Shown here one piece after another: positions 1 to 7,385 of a stretch of DNA of 49,232 bases. The notes beneath the pieces are model-generated. The model was not told where the DNA came from. It did not search any database and was given only the letters and a program-made list of their open reading frames with translations. How positions within the stretch are numbered: position 1 is the first letter of the stretch; every line of letters begins with the position of its first letter. Source of the DNA: an uncultured Clostridia bacterium (GTDB taxonomy: Bacteria; Bacillota; Clostridia; TANB77; CAG-508). The DNA lies in NCBI GenBank assembly GCA_947624195.1, contig CANQJH010000001.1:1-49232 (forward strand), read 5' to 3'. The position numbers and the translations under genes are program-made.

Positions 1-138
1 ATTTGGGTTACAAGTGATGGAACTACAATAAAAATTAACTGTATAGAATATAATTTAGATGGAACTGGAAGAAAGCAGGCAATAATTTTTAAAAGAAAGT
101 ATTTATATGCTTTCTTTTTTTACGTTAATTATTATTAA
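1..138 (+). CDS. 3' end of an unidentified protein (partial)
   Basis: Frame 1 is open from the window edge to a TAA at 136-138; the other two forward frames stop within 30 bases. The readable tail includes WVTSDGTTIKINCIEYNLDG, then a basic stretch and an aromatic-rich end. The last codons run through a terminator-like hairpin (92-121) and overlap the convergent gene on the minus strand by about 14 bases. That is unusual and suggests that the true frame may be shifted or the gene degraded. Family not recognised. Confidence 0.3.
   Translation: MWVTSDGTTIKINCIEYNLDGTGRKQAIIFKRKYLYAFFFYVNYY
92..121. terminator. Terminator between convergent genes
   Basis: AAAGAAAG (92-99) pairs with CTTTCTTT (110-117), followed by a T run on the plus strand. 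It would end the partial plus-strand gene, and its A-rich left flank could serve the minus-strand gene. Confidence 0.6.
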
Positions 139-508
139 TAGGATTACCAGTTGATTTATCAAATTTGATAACATGATATAAACCATCATTTTGTAATTGC
201 AATGAAATCCATCCATCATTAACTAAACCTATTAAATCAGGCTTATAAACCATTTCTTTTGGAATATTATATTCTTCATGGTTAAGATAGCATTGTATAT
301 AGTTTGATTCAATTTCATTAATGTCTAATAATGTATCTTTCGGTAATTTAGAAAGTTTATAAATAGAATCTGATTTAAATAAGTAGTCTTTAAGTTCATG
401 TATAAAATTATCTATTGCAGTATTTTTTATTTTATCATGAATAGAAAGATCTAAATCACATAAAGAATCTCGTAAAGTATTTCCTAAAGAATTAAAAAAA
501 TCATTCAT
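125..508 (-). CDS. Hypothetical protein, 127 aa
   Basis: Family not recognised. The product is acidic and soluble, with no signal peptide or membrane segment. It begins MNDFFNSLGNTLRDSL, has a helical amphipathic first half, and a second half with predicted strands (GLVNDGWISLQLQNDGLYHVI). AAAGGAG lies about 10 bases before the ATG at 508, which supports the start. The gene points the same way as the XRE regulator upstream of it (640-879) with a 130-base gap, so the two may form a small accessory unit. Codon use is AT-rich like its neighbours. Confidence 0.6.
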   Translation of the reverse strand: MNDFFNSLGNTLRDSLCDLDLSIHDKIKNTAIDNFIHELKDYLFKSDSIYKLSKLPKDTLLDINEIESNYIQCYLNHEEYNIPKEMVYKPDLIGLVNDGWISLQLQNDGLYHVIKFDKSTGNPINNN

Positions 509-639
509 AGATTAAAATCTCCTTTGAAAAAATATTTTTAAAATAAAAAGTATATTGATTATACTATCATTTATATAAAAAATCAAGAAGAAATGGAAAA
601 AAAATAACATTTTGCTGTAAATGTATTTTATATTTATAC

Positions 640-879
640 TTAGTCATTATCATCTAAATCATCGAATAATTTACTATCATAAAATTCTTTTATTGAAATT
701 CCAAAACCTATACAGATGTAATAAATAGTATCAGAAGATGGGGCTTTCCTTATGACTTTAAAAATACTTCTTATTGTTGAGGGATTAATTCCAGAAGCTA
801 TTGCTAATTGATTTATATTCATATTGTTTACTTTACAAAGCTCATTTATTCTTTTTCTTGTTGCTTCTAGCAAAGTCAT
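640..879 (-). CDS. XRE-family HTH transcriptional regulator, 79 aa
   Basis: Short Cro/CI-type DNA-binding protein. Residues about 8-65 form the five-helix fold: MNINQLAIASGINPSTIRSI is the helix-turn-helix, with INQLA as the positioning helix and NPSTIRSI as recognition helix. The last 12 residues are acidic. No sensor or dimerisation domain follows, as is usual for small phage- or island-type repressors. The start has a good AGGAGG at 7-8 bases. A 9-bp inverted repeat (937-962) lies upstream between this gene and a plus-strand promoter, a natural place for autoregulation and for control of the divergent transcript. Family call secure; target inferred. Confidence 0.85.
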   Translation of the reverse strand: MTLLEATRKRINELCKVNNMNINQLAIASGINPSTIRSIFKVIRKAPSSDTIYYICIGFGISIKEFYDSKLFDDLDDND

Positions 880-936
880 AATATCCCTCCTATCTTACAA
901 AAACTTATAAAATTAGTATAGCAAATAAGAATACAA

Positions 937-962
937 AATATGCGTGAAATTTAACGCATATT
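937..962. promoter_or_regulatory. Palindromic operator candidate upstream of the XRE gene
   Basis: AATATGCGT (937-945), an 8-base spacer, then ACGCATATT (954-962): perfect 9-bp arms. It sits 2 bases before the -35 of a plus-strand promoter and about 57 bases upstream of the XRE start codon. Binding by the XRE protein is inference. Confidence 0.6.
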
Positions 963-964
963 TA

Positions 965-993
965 TTGACTTTTATGTGTAGTAATGATATAAA
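965..993 (+). promoter_or_regulatory. Sigma-A promoter, TTGACT-17-TATAAA
   Basis: -35 TTGACT at 965-970, a 17-base spacer, -10 TATAAA at 988-993. Transcription would start near 1000, 22 bases before a terminator-like hairpin and about 210 bases before the LPXTG gene. Confidence 0.6.
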
Positions 994-1021
994 AAATATA
1001 GAATAGTAAACTTATGAAAAA

Positions 1022-1055
1022 GGAAATTTAGTAGAAATATTAAGTTTCTTTTTTT
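1022..1055 (+). terminator. Early terminator or attenuator
   Basis: GAAATTTA (1023-1030) pairs with TAAGTTTC (1041-1048), followed by seven T. It lies only about 25 bases after the predicted start of the 965-993 promoter, so it would either end a very short RNA or attenuate reading into the surface-protein operon. The rest of the 880-1212 gap holds an extended -10-like TGCTAAAAT near 1144-1152, a possible direct promoter for the LPXTG gene, and nothing else recognisable. Confidence 0.5.
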
Positions 1056-1212
1056 ATGCAAATAGAAAAGAAAAGCAAAAATATTACAAGTACATTACAA
1101 TTATATTAAGTTTTGTTAAGTTATATAGAATATTTCGTATTTTATGCTAAAATTATATAGAAAACAATAAATAATTACATAAGAAATTAAAAAATATACA
1201 AGGAGAAAACAT

Positions 1213-2919
1213 ATGAAAAAGATTTTAAAACATGTATTATTAGTATTATTGGGTGTGGCAATTTTATTTTTTTATCAATCATTGGTAAAAGCAGCAGAAC
1301 CTGCTTCTACGGTATCTATTAATGGAGAAACATTAACTAATGAATACAAATATTTAGTTAATGGTGTAAAGGCAAAAAATGGAACATTAGGTAGTGATGG
1401 GTGTACAGCTCAATTTGATAGCGATAGGGGAATCCTTACACTTAACGGATATACAGGTGGCGGAATTATAACTGGGAATGGAGAAAATTTAACGATAAAG
1501 CTTATTGGTAATAATACAATTACTTGCGATGGGACTTATCAAGCTTATGGAATTTACCATAGGAGCGATGGTACATTGAAAATTACATCTGATTCCGAAG
1601 CAACTCTTACAATAAATGCAAGATGCAGTGGTGACAGTGTTGCAATAGGTATTCTGTCAGATGAATGGAATAGTTATAGCAACGATAGCATTATTATATG
1701 TGGAAAAGCTAATATAATTGTTAACGCAACTTCTTATAAAAATGTAGCTAGTGGAATTCAGGCCTACTCACCGGTTAGTATTATTGAAAAGGCTTCTTTC
1801 AATGCAACGATAAAATGTTACAAAAACTCTAGAGATCCTAGATGTGTAATGCAAAGTGGTTTTGATATAACTAAACCACTTACAATAAATACAACTGGTG
1901 ACATTAATTTGGATGTAAGTAACCAACCAGGCAGTTCTAATTATAGTTCTTATATTTACGGAATTTATAGCACAAGTACAATGCAATTGCTAAATGTTGG
2001 AACTATGACAATAAAATATCCATATTATCCATCAGGTAAAACTAATAATGTGGTAGGTGCATGGAATGCATCATGGACGATTTCAGAAAATTTTGCAGTA
2101 AATGAAGGGATTGTTGACGGCAGTAATACAAAAGAAATTCATTCAGGAAGTGGCATAGTTTACACGCTAACCCTTGAATCAGCAAAAAATAAGTTTGGAA
2201 AATCAACAGGACAATATTTTAGTGGAGATACTATAGATATATGGGCAATTTCAGATGTAAGCGGTTTGAATTTCAAAAATTGGTCATATTCAGCAGGTTC
2301 AGTAAAAAACAGCTTAGCAGAAAATACAACTTATACTATGCCAAATTCTAATGCTACCGTTACGGCAAATTACACTCCATTTGTTTCTCAACCAAAATTT
2401 ACAAGGATTAATAGCTCAAGTGGAAACATAGATTATACTCTTAATGAAGGATTTACTGAAAGTGGACAAAGATTAGTTAAATCTGGTGAAAGTGCTGAAG
2501 ATGTCTTTTCTAGTTATCACAATATTTTGAGTACACCTTATAAAATTGATAAGGGAACAGAAAATTACCAAGTACCTGCCGGAAAATACAAAATAGCTGT
2601 AAAACATGAAAATAAATGGTATTATAGTGATATATTCACTGTTAATTATGATGAACAAATCTTTGATGACAACACAGAAAATAATACAGGAGATAATACA
2701 GAAAATAATACAGGCAATGATACAGAGAATAATATAGAGAACAATACGGGAAACAAAGTAGAAAATAATATAGGCAATGATACTAAATTACCACAAACAG
2801 GAGAAAAAACTAATGTATTAGTATACCTACTTTCAACAATTATAATTTTAGGTATTCTTGGAATAGGTATTATGCTATTATTTGATTATAAGAAGAAAAA
2901 AATAGCAAATAATAAATAG
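1213..2919 (+). CDS. LPXTG-anchored cell-wall surface protein
   Basis: 568 aa secreted protein covalently attached to peptidoglycan. Residues 1-27 are a signal peptide (KK..., hydrophobic core, cleavage near VKA). About 55-300 is rich in short Thr/Ser/Asn strands (TLNG, LTIKLIGNNTI) like a right-handed beta-helix carbohydrate-binding region. About 317-388 resembles an InlB B-repeat / Listeria-Bacteroides repeat ending YTMPNSNATVTANYTP. About 485-525 is an Asn/Thr/Glu tandem repeat (ENNTG units), a wall-spanning stalk. LPQTGE is at 526-531, followed by a membrane helix and a KKKK tail: the complete sorting signal. AAGGAG precedes the ATG. The sortase gene starts 19 bases downstream, so the two are probably a substrate-enzyme pair. 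Ligand unknown. Confidence 0.85.
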   Translation: MKKILKHVLLVLLGVAILFFYQSLVKAAEPASTVSINGETLTNEYKYLVNGVKAKNGTLGSDGCTAQFDSDRGILTLNGYTGGGIITGNGENLTIKLIGNNTITCDGTYQAYGIYHRSDGTLKITSDSEATLTINARCSGDSVAIGILSDEWNSYSNDSIIICGKANIIVNATSYKNVASGIQAYSPVSIIEKASFNATIKCYKNSRDPRCVMQSGFDITKPLTINTTGDINLDVSNQPGSSNYSSYIYGIYSTSTMQLLNVGTMTIKYPYYPSGKTNNVVGAWNASWTISENFAVNEGIVDGSNTKEIHSGSGIVYTLTLESAKNKFGKSTGQYFSGDTIDIWAISDVSGLNFKNWSYSAGSVKNSLAENTTYTMPNSNATVTANYTPFVSQPKFTRINSSSGNIDYTLNEGFTESGQRLVKSGESAEDVFSSYHNILSTPYKIDKGTENYQVPAGKYKIAVKHENKWYYSDIFTVNYDEQIFDDNTENNTGDNTENNTGNDTENNIENNTGNKVENNIGNDTKLPQTGEKTNVLVYLLSTIIILGILGIGIMLLFDYKKKKIANNK

Positions 2920-2937
2920 GAAAATGGAAAAATTATA

Positions 2938-3540
2938 ATGAGTAGAGATAAAAAATTAATTTACTTTTTAGTTTCTTTAATAGTATTTTTATCTGTAGTT
3001 TTACTTATAAAAATAAAATCAACACCTAAATATAATCCTAAAATATTTGCTGATATATATGAGGAATATAATGATATTTTTGGAAACAATAGTGACATTC
3101 AAACAAGTGATAGAAATAATACTTATACGACGAAAAGCAATACAAAAAAAGGTAATGTAATTGGAAAAATGGTAATTCCTGAAATAGAAATAGAATGTCC
3201 AATTATAAAAGAGACTACAGAAGAATATTTAAAAATTGCACCAACAAAGTATTTTGGACCGGAAGTAAATGAAATAGGTAATTTAGTTATAGTAGGTCAT
3301 AATTATAAAGATGGACGCTGTTTTGGTAACCTGAAAAAAATATCAGAAGGTGATAATATATTCCTTTTATCAAGTGGTGGAAATGCCAAAATGTATACCG
3401 TTTATGATAAATACATAATAAATGAAAAAGATATGTCTTGCATAAGTCAAGACACAGAAGGGAAAATTGAATTAACATTGATTACATGTGATAAGGATAA
3501 TTCAAAAAGATTAGTAGTAAAATGCAAAGTATCAAATTAA
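2938..3540 (+). CDS. Sortase (cysteine transpeptidase)
   Basis: 200 aa membrane-anchored sortase that cleaves LPXTG-type signals and links the protein to the wall. One N-terminal membrane helix (about 7-24), a linker, then the sortase beta-barrel from about residue 70 (VIGKMVIPEIEIECPII). Catalytic residues are visible: His121 in VGHNY, Cys184 in TLITC and Arg191 in KRLVV. The barrel is short, close to class D/E-like enzymes; the class was not decided. It follows the LPXTG gene by 18 bases and an inverted-repeat terminator follows it, so the pair forms a closed two-gene operon. The SD is weak (GGAAAAT about 12 bases upstream), consistent with lower output than the substrate. Confidence 0.9.
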   Translation: MSRDKKLIYFLVSLIVFLSVVLLIKIKSTPKYNPKIFADIYEEYNDIFGNNSDIQTSDRNNTYTTKSNTKKGNVIGKMVIPEIEIECPIIKETTEEYLKIAPTKYFGPEVNEIGNLVIVGHNYKDGRCFGNLKKISEGDNIFLLSSGGNAKMYTVYDKYIINEKDMSCISQDTEGKIELTLITCDKDNSKRLVVKCKVSN

Positions 3541-3562
3541 TAATTATTAAATTATAAATAAA

Positions 3563-3600
3563 AATGAGGTAGTATTATAAAAAAAGAATACTACCTTATT
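3563..3600 (+). terminator. Terminator after the sortase operon
   Basis: AGGTAGTATT (3567-3576) pairs with AATACTACCT (3587-3596), and the stem extends outward by about four pairs. An AT-rich tract follows. Confidence 0.6.
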
Positions 3601-3718
3601 AAATCTTTGCCATTACCATATTTAAATCGTATAAGTAGTATGGTAGTACTATTAATTCACAGAGTAAACCATATAACGAGAAAATATCATATATAAAGGA
3701 ACTGGAGAAAAAAATTAG

Positions 3719-3748
3719 TTGCAGACAATAAATATTTTATGATATAAT
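3719..3748 (+). promoter_or_regulatory. Promoter of the thyX-rusA unit
   Basis: TTGCAG (3719-3724), an 18-base spacer, TATAAT (3743-3748). The transcript would start near 3755, about 58 bases before the thyX ATG. Confidence 0.6.
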
Positions 3749-3812
3749 AGGCACAGATGTTACAAATATAACAAAAATAATATAAATAATATAAAAAGGA
3801 AGTGACAAACTA

Positions 3813-4955
3813 ATGAAAATCAAAGTAATTGCATCAACAAAGGTAGACTATGTCTTACCAAAGGAGGAGGCGGTAAACTTTTCTGGAAAATCAGCAGGAA
3901 TATGCTATTTGCCAGACACACTTGAAACCCTTTTCGCTGAACCTGACGAAAAGACTATGAAAAGAGCAAATGGAAACATAAGCTCTGGACATCACAGTGT
4001 ATTTGGCCATCCAACGTACAACCTTAGTCTTGAAGGAATTCCTAAAATCTTAGCGATGATTTTAAATAACGAAAAGATGTACAACACATCTGAAAAATCA
4101 GCTAGGTACACCAAAATGGAACCTTCAGAGCAAGAAAGGCAGTTGTATGAGAAGTGGATAGATTTATATTCACAGCAAATTGCTAGTACGTATCCTGATT
4201 TTGATCCTAATAAGGTGAAAAAACTTGCACAAGAAAATGCTAGATACCTTATAAGTGTATTTACTCCTGCAACTATAATGGAATACACAGTTAACTTTGG
4301 ACAACTAAACTACATTATAGCGTGGGCAGAAGATTACATTGAAAATGAGGGAAATACTGCATTTTCTACAAAATTAAAGGGCGTGTTAAAGGAGTTCTTA
4401 CAAGCTATGCCAGATGTTAAGGTTGAAGGCTTGGACTCTAGATTTAAAGGTAGAGAATTTTCACTTTTTGCCAAGAGAGATAGAGGTGAAGAATTTGGAG
4501 AAAACTATTGCACAACTTATTTAGCAAGTTTTGCACAGTTGGCACAAGCCCAAAGACACAGAACGTTGTCTTACGAGATGAAATTACTTGATAATCCTCA
4601 ATACTACGTACCTCCAATAATTAGAGGTACAGAGTTAGAAAAGGAGTGGTTAAACGACATATCCTCTTTAAGTGACTTTTTCCCACAAGGTATGTTGGTA
4701 CAAGTCAATGAAAGAGGAACAATTGAAAACTTTGTTTTGAAATGTACTGAGAGACTATGCGGTGAAGCTCAATTAGAAATAATGCAACAGACACAGGCAA
4801 CAATGAATAAATATGTTAATGCAGTAAGAGAAAACAAAGTTTTACATGAATACTTACTTCCTTATTCTAAAGGAGCTCGTTGCACATTTCCGGGCTGGAA
4901 ATGTACCAAACCATGTATTTTTGGCGGAAAAAATGCTATGACTAGAGTAATTTAG
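3813..4955 (+). CDS. thyX: Flavin-dependent thymidylate synthase ThyX, double-length form
   Basis: Makes dTMP from dUMP with FAD, NADPH and methylene-tetrahydrofolate. At 380 aa it is far longer than typical ThyX (about 220-260 aa) and reads as two ThyX-like halves. Half 1 (about 55-100) has GHHSVFGH and SEKSARY (93-99), matching the end of the ThyX motif RHRxxSxxxxSxRY, but NNE stands where RHR is expected. Half 2 has the intact QRHRTLSYEM (R248-H249-R250) but reads PQYY where the second S-x-R is expected. The C-terminus adds three cysteines (C357, C364, C368). SD GGAAGTG. The rusA-like gene starts 13 bases downstream. Activity is inferred from the family; the half-and-half arrangement is read directly. 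Confidence 0.85.
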   Translation: MKIKVIASTKVDYVLPKEEAVNFSGKSAGICYLPDTLETLFAEPDEKTMKRANGNISSGHHSVFGHPTYNLSLEGIPKILAMILNNEKMYNTSEKSARYTKMEPSEQERQLYEKWIDLYSQQIASTYPDFDPNKVKKLAQENARYLISVFTPATIMEYTVNFGQLNYIIAWAEDYIENEGNTAFSTKLKGVLKEFLQAMPDVKVEGLDSRFKGREFSLFAKRDRGEEFGENYCTTYLASFAQLAQAQRHRTLSYEMKLLDNPQYYVPPIIRGTELEKEWLNDISSLSDFFPQGMLVQVNERGTIENFVLKCTERLCGEAQLEIMQQTQATMNKYVNAVRENKVLHEYLLPYSKGARCTFPGWKCTKPCIFGGKNAMTRVI

Positions 4956-4968
4956 AGGAGCAAAATAT

Positions 4969-5379
4969 ATGACTTATGAATTTGAAGTAATTGGAGATAT
5001 TGTAGGGAAAGAAAGACCTAGAGTTAACACATATACTTATATGGTATATACTCCAAACAGAACAAAAGAATATGAAAAATTAATACAGCAGTATTTTAAA
5101 ATAAAATATCCTAATCATGAGACACTACTTGGAAGGTTGTCAGTTGAAATCATAGCATATATGAAAATTCCTAAAAATACAAGTAAGAAAAAATCAAATG
5201 AAATGATAGAAGGGAATATAAGTCCAACAAAGAAACCTGATATTGATAATATTACAAAGTCGGTTTTGGATGCTATGAATAAATTTGTTTTTAAGGATGA
5301 TAATCAAATTAGTAAACTTGCAGTTGAAAAGAGATACGGAGAAACTGAAAAAGTGTATATTAAAGTAGAAGAATATTAA
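4969..5379 (+). CDS. RusA-family crossover junction endodeoxyribonuclease
   Basis: 136 aa; RusA proteins are dimeric, Mg-dependent Holliday-junction resolvases, common in prophages and some Clostridia. The signature is clear: N-terminal GKERPRV, then KPDIDNITKSVLDAMN with Asp91 and Asp93, and FKDDNQI with Asp110 and Asp111, the acidic metal-binding set. Length matches the family (about 120-140 aa). SD GAGGAG sits 8 bases from the ATG. It is co-transcribed with thyX, and a terminator follows. No other phage gene is present, so it may be a domesticated gene; ThyX next to RusA suggests a DNA-precursor and repair unit or a former mobile segment. No promoter of its own was seen. Confidence 0.85.
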   Translation: MTYEFEVIGDIVGKERPRVNTYTYMVYTPNRTKEYEKLIQQYFKIKYPNHETLLGRLSVEIIAYMKIPKNTSKKKSNEMIEGNISPTKKPDIDNITKSVLDAMNKFVFKDDNQISKLAVEKRYGETEKVYIKVEEY

Positions 5380-5395
5380 TTAAGAATAAAATAAA

Positions 5396-5427
5396 CCTAC
5401 TTAAAGAAATCTTTAAGTGGTTTTTTA
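5396..5427 (+). terminator. Terminator after rusA
   Basis: ACTTAAAGA / TCTTTAAGT perfect 9-bp stem with two flanking CC/GG pairs and a run of six T. Confidence 0.85.
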
Positions 5428-5450
5428 TATATGTAAAAAAGTCGAAAAAA

Positions 5451-5479
5451 GTCACAATACGTAAATAAATACATATAAT
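5451..5479 (+). promoter_or_regulatory. Promoter candidate for the SipW cassette
   Basis: GTCACA (4 of 6 to TTGACA, 5451-5456), a 17-base spacer, perfect TATAAT (5474-5479). Its start site would fall inside the palindrome at 5480-5505. Confidence 0.45.
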
Positions 5480-5509
5480 AATAATGGATAGAGATATCCA
5501 TTATTTTTT
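5480..5509. promoter_or_regulatory. Perfect palindrome at the start of the SipW cassette (operator or terminator)
   Basis: AATAATGGATA (5480-5490), GAGA, TATCCATTATT (5495-5505), then four more T. As RNA from upstream it would be a terminator. Relative to the TATAAT ending at 5479 it occupies the transcription start, the classic position of a repressor operator. It ends 18 bases before the ATG of the secreted protein. Confidence 0.55.
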
Positions 5510-5527
5510 ATACAAGGTGGGTAAGAT

Positions 5528-6025
5528 ATGAAAAACTGTAGAAACATTATAATTTTAGTATTACTAATTGTCATATTACTAATGTCAGTTGCGTATTCAG
5601 CTTTTACTACTCAGCTAACTGTAAATGGAACAGCAGAGATAATAAGTGAGTGGAATGTAAAAATAACAGGAATTCGTGCTAGCTTTATCAGTGAAGGCTG
5701 TGATGCTGGAGATCCTCAATTTACTAATTCGACTGTAACATTTGATGCTAAGCTTGTAAAACCAGGAGATCATATTACCTATTTAATAACAATAGAAAAT
5801 ACAGGAACGTTTAATGCAACTCTTAGTAAAGCTACATTTACAGAGAGTGAAAATGGTTCAACTGCTATAATATATAAAACTGAAGGACCCCCAGACACTC
5901 TTAATGCAGGAAGTATGACAGCCTTTTTAGTAAATGTAACTTTTGATGAAAATACAACTGAAATGCCTGAGTCTACAGAAAAAAGTTTTACTGGAGTTAT
6001 AGAATATGTTCAAAGTACAGATTAA
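5528..6025 (+). CDS. SipW-dependent secreted protein, TasA/CalY-like
   Basis: 165 aa. N-terminal residues 1-25 form a SipW-type signal peptide: basic MKNCRN, a long hydrophobic core, then AYSAFTTQLTVNGTAEI, the usual small-residue cleavage zone leading straight into a beta-strand. The mature part (about 26-165) is a beta-sandwich-like domain with VKPGDHITYLITIENTGTFNATL, typical of TasA/CalY (camelysin) fibre proteins and DUF11-like folds. It has no sortase signal, so it would be released or assembled into fibres. SD AAGGTGGG. The SipW-type peptidase is the next gene, which strongly supports the pairing. Polymerisation into biofilm fibres is inference; the protein is shorter than B. subtilis TasA. 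Confidence 0.7.
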   Translation: MKNCRNIIILVLLIVILLMSVAYSAFTTQLTVNGTAEIISEWNVKITGIRASFISEGCDAGDPQFTNSTVTFDAKLVKPGDHITYLITIENTGTFNATLSKATFTESENGSTAIIYKTEGPPDTLNAGSMTAFLVNVTFDENTTEMPESTEKSFTGVIEYVQSTD

Positions 6026-6035
6026 TCTGATAGCC

Positions 6036-6057
6036 AAGGGAAAGCTTGCTTTCCCTT
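6036..6057 (+). other. Intercistronic hairpin between the secreted protein and its peptidase
   Basis: AAGGGAAAGC (6036-6045), TT, GCTTTCCCTT (6048-6057): 10 perfect pairs with a 2-base loop and no long T run. It starts 11 bases after the secreted-protein stop. The position suggests partial termination or mRNA end protection that would give more secreted protein than peptidase (inference). Confidence 0.6.
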
Positions 6058-6083
6058 TGACTATAAATTAAGGCAGGCTTATT

Positions 6084-7220
6084 ATGGGACACATTAAAGA
6101 AAAAGCGATATTACTGATTTTAATTATTTATCTTTGCTTAAAGATAGTTTTTACAATAGCAAACAATATACTTCTTATGAATATAATGACTCCACTATTA
6201 TTTGGAAGTATGATATTTTACTTAATATGGGATATAAAAAGTGTATATATTCGAACAGAGAAAAATAGAAAACTATATATTAGTATGTTTATCATTTCTT
6301 GCATACATTTGATTATTTACTTCTGTTCTGGTTTTCATTTTGGATTTGTAAAAAGTCCATATGGCCATAATGTTATTTCCATATTAGAAAATATTTGTAT
6401 TCAAATAATTCCAATTATAAGCATAGAGCTAGCTAGATTTATTGTAGTAAAAAGAAATAAAAACAATAAGAGTTTGCTATTTATAGTGACTATATTATTT
6501 ACTTTAGTTGAAATTAATTACAGCATAATAGGTGATGTTATTTTGAACAAAGAAGAATTGTTTAAATATATTTGCTCAAGAGTATTGCCATTATTCGAAA
6601 CAGAATTTTTATGCACTTATTTGACGCTAAATGCTTCATATGTATTGCCTTTAATATATAGAATTTCAATTAAATTAAATATTTTGCCTCCAACTTTACC
6701 AAATACAAATTGGTTTTTGATTGGAACATCAAGTATACTATCACCAATTTTAGTTTACTTTTATTTTAGATATGAGTTTAACAAAAGCAATAATGTAAAC
6801 AATGAAAGAAACTTAGTAAAAAAATCAGGTTTTTCGGCAGTAACGGGCTTATTAGTGATATTTATATGCTTTATGCTTGGATTATTTAGGTATGAACCTA
6901 TTTCTATATTATCCAACAGTATGGCACCTTTTTTTGAAAAGGGAGATGTAATCATATATGAGAAAATTGGTGAAAGTGAGTTACACAATATTAAGGAAAA
7001 TACAGTTATAGTATATAGTATAGACAATATCAGTATTGCTCATAGAGTGGTAAATAGAATAGAAGAAAATGGAGAAGTATATTATCAAACAAAAGGAGAT
7101 AACAATGATTTTGCTGATACTAATTTAGTGACCACTACACAGATTAAAGGCAAATATCTTTTTAAAATTAAATATTTAGGATTTCCTTCAATTTGGCTCT
7201 ATAATTATTTGCATAGTTAG
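6084..7220 (+). CDS. Signal peptidase I, SipW/archaeal-eukaryotic type (S26B)
   Basis: 378 aa membrane peptidase. The first 240 residues form about seven or eight hydrophobic helices, an unusually long membrane region; a further helix lies at about 252-270. The catalytic domain follows outside: Ser279 in LSNSMAPFFEKGD is the nucleophile and His320 in IAHRVV replaces the lysine of ordinary signal peptidases, the mark of the SipW/ER class. TKGDNNDFAD and IKGKYLFKI are the downstream conserved boxes, and a C-terminal hydrophobic stretch ends the protein. It starts 58 bases after the TasA-like gene, its probable substrate; the DUF5305-like gene follows. The SD is weak (AGGCAGG). Function well supported by Ser/His spacing; the role of the extra membrane domain is unknown. 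Confidence 0.85.
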   Translation: MGHIKEKAILLILIIYLCLKIVFTIANNILLMNIMTPLLFGSMIFYLIWDIKSVYIRTEKNRKLYISMFIISCIHLIIYFCSGFHFGFVKSPYGHNVISILENICIQIIPIISIELARFIVVKRNKNNKSLLFIVTILFTLVEINYSIIGDVILNKEELFKYICSRVLPLFETEFLCTYLTLNASYVLPLIYRISIKLNILPPTLPNTNWFLIGTSSILSPILVYFYFRYEFNKSNNVNNERNLVKKSGFSAVTGLLVIFICFMLGLFRYEPISILSNSMAPFFEKGDVIIYEKIGESELHNIKENTVIVYSIDNISIAHRVVNRIEENGEVYYQTKGDNNDFADTNLVTTTQIKGKYLFKIKYLGFPSIWLYNYLHS

Positions 7221-7385
7221 ACAATAAACAAGATGTAAAGTAGAAAAAAATATACGTCAAGCAAAAGGTAAAAGAATTGTGTGTAAAGGCGAAACGGCAA
7301 AAAGTTATGAGTAAAGAAAAATTAAATTGTATGTTAAGTAACAAAGTAAACTAATTGTAGGAAATAAAGGAGAATGTAAGTTTAA

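Noticed and set aside
2665-2787. Repeats as a CRISPR array
   Set aside because: These are in-frame Asn/Thr/Glu codon repeats of a surface-protein stalk, with no spacers. No CRISPR-like repeat-spacer pattern or cas gene was seen in the window.
3813-5379. thyX-rusA as part of a prophage
   Set aside because: No capsid, terminase, portal or lysis genes occur nearby. Two genes with their own promoter and terminator do not establish a prophage.
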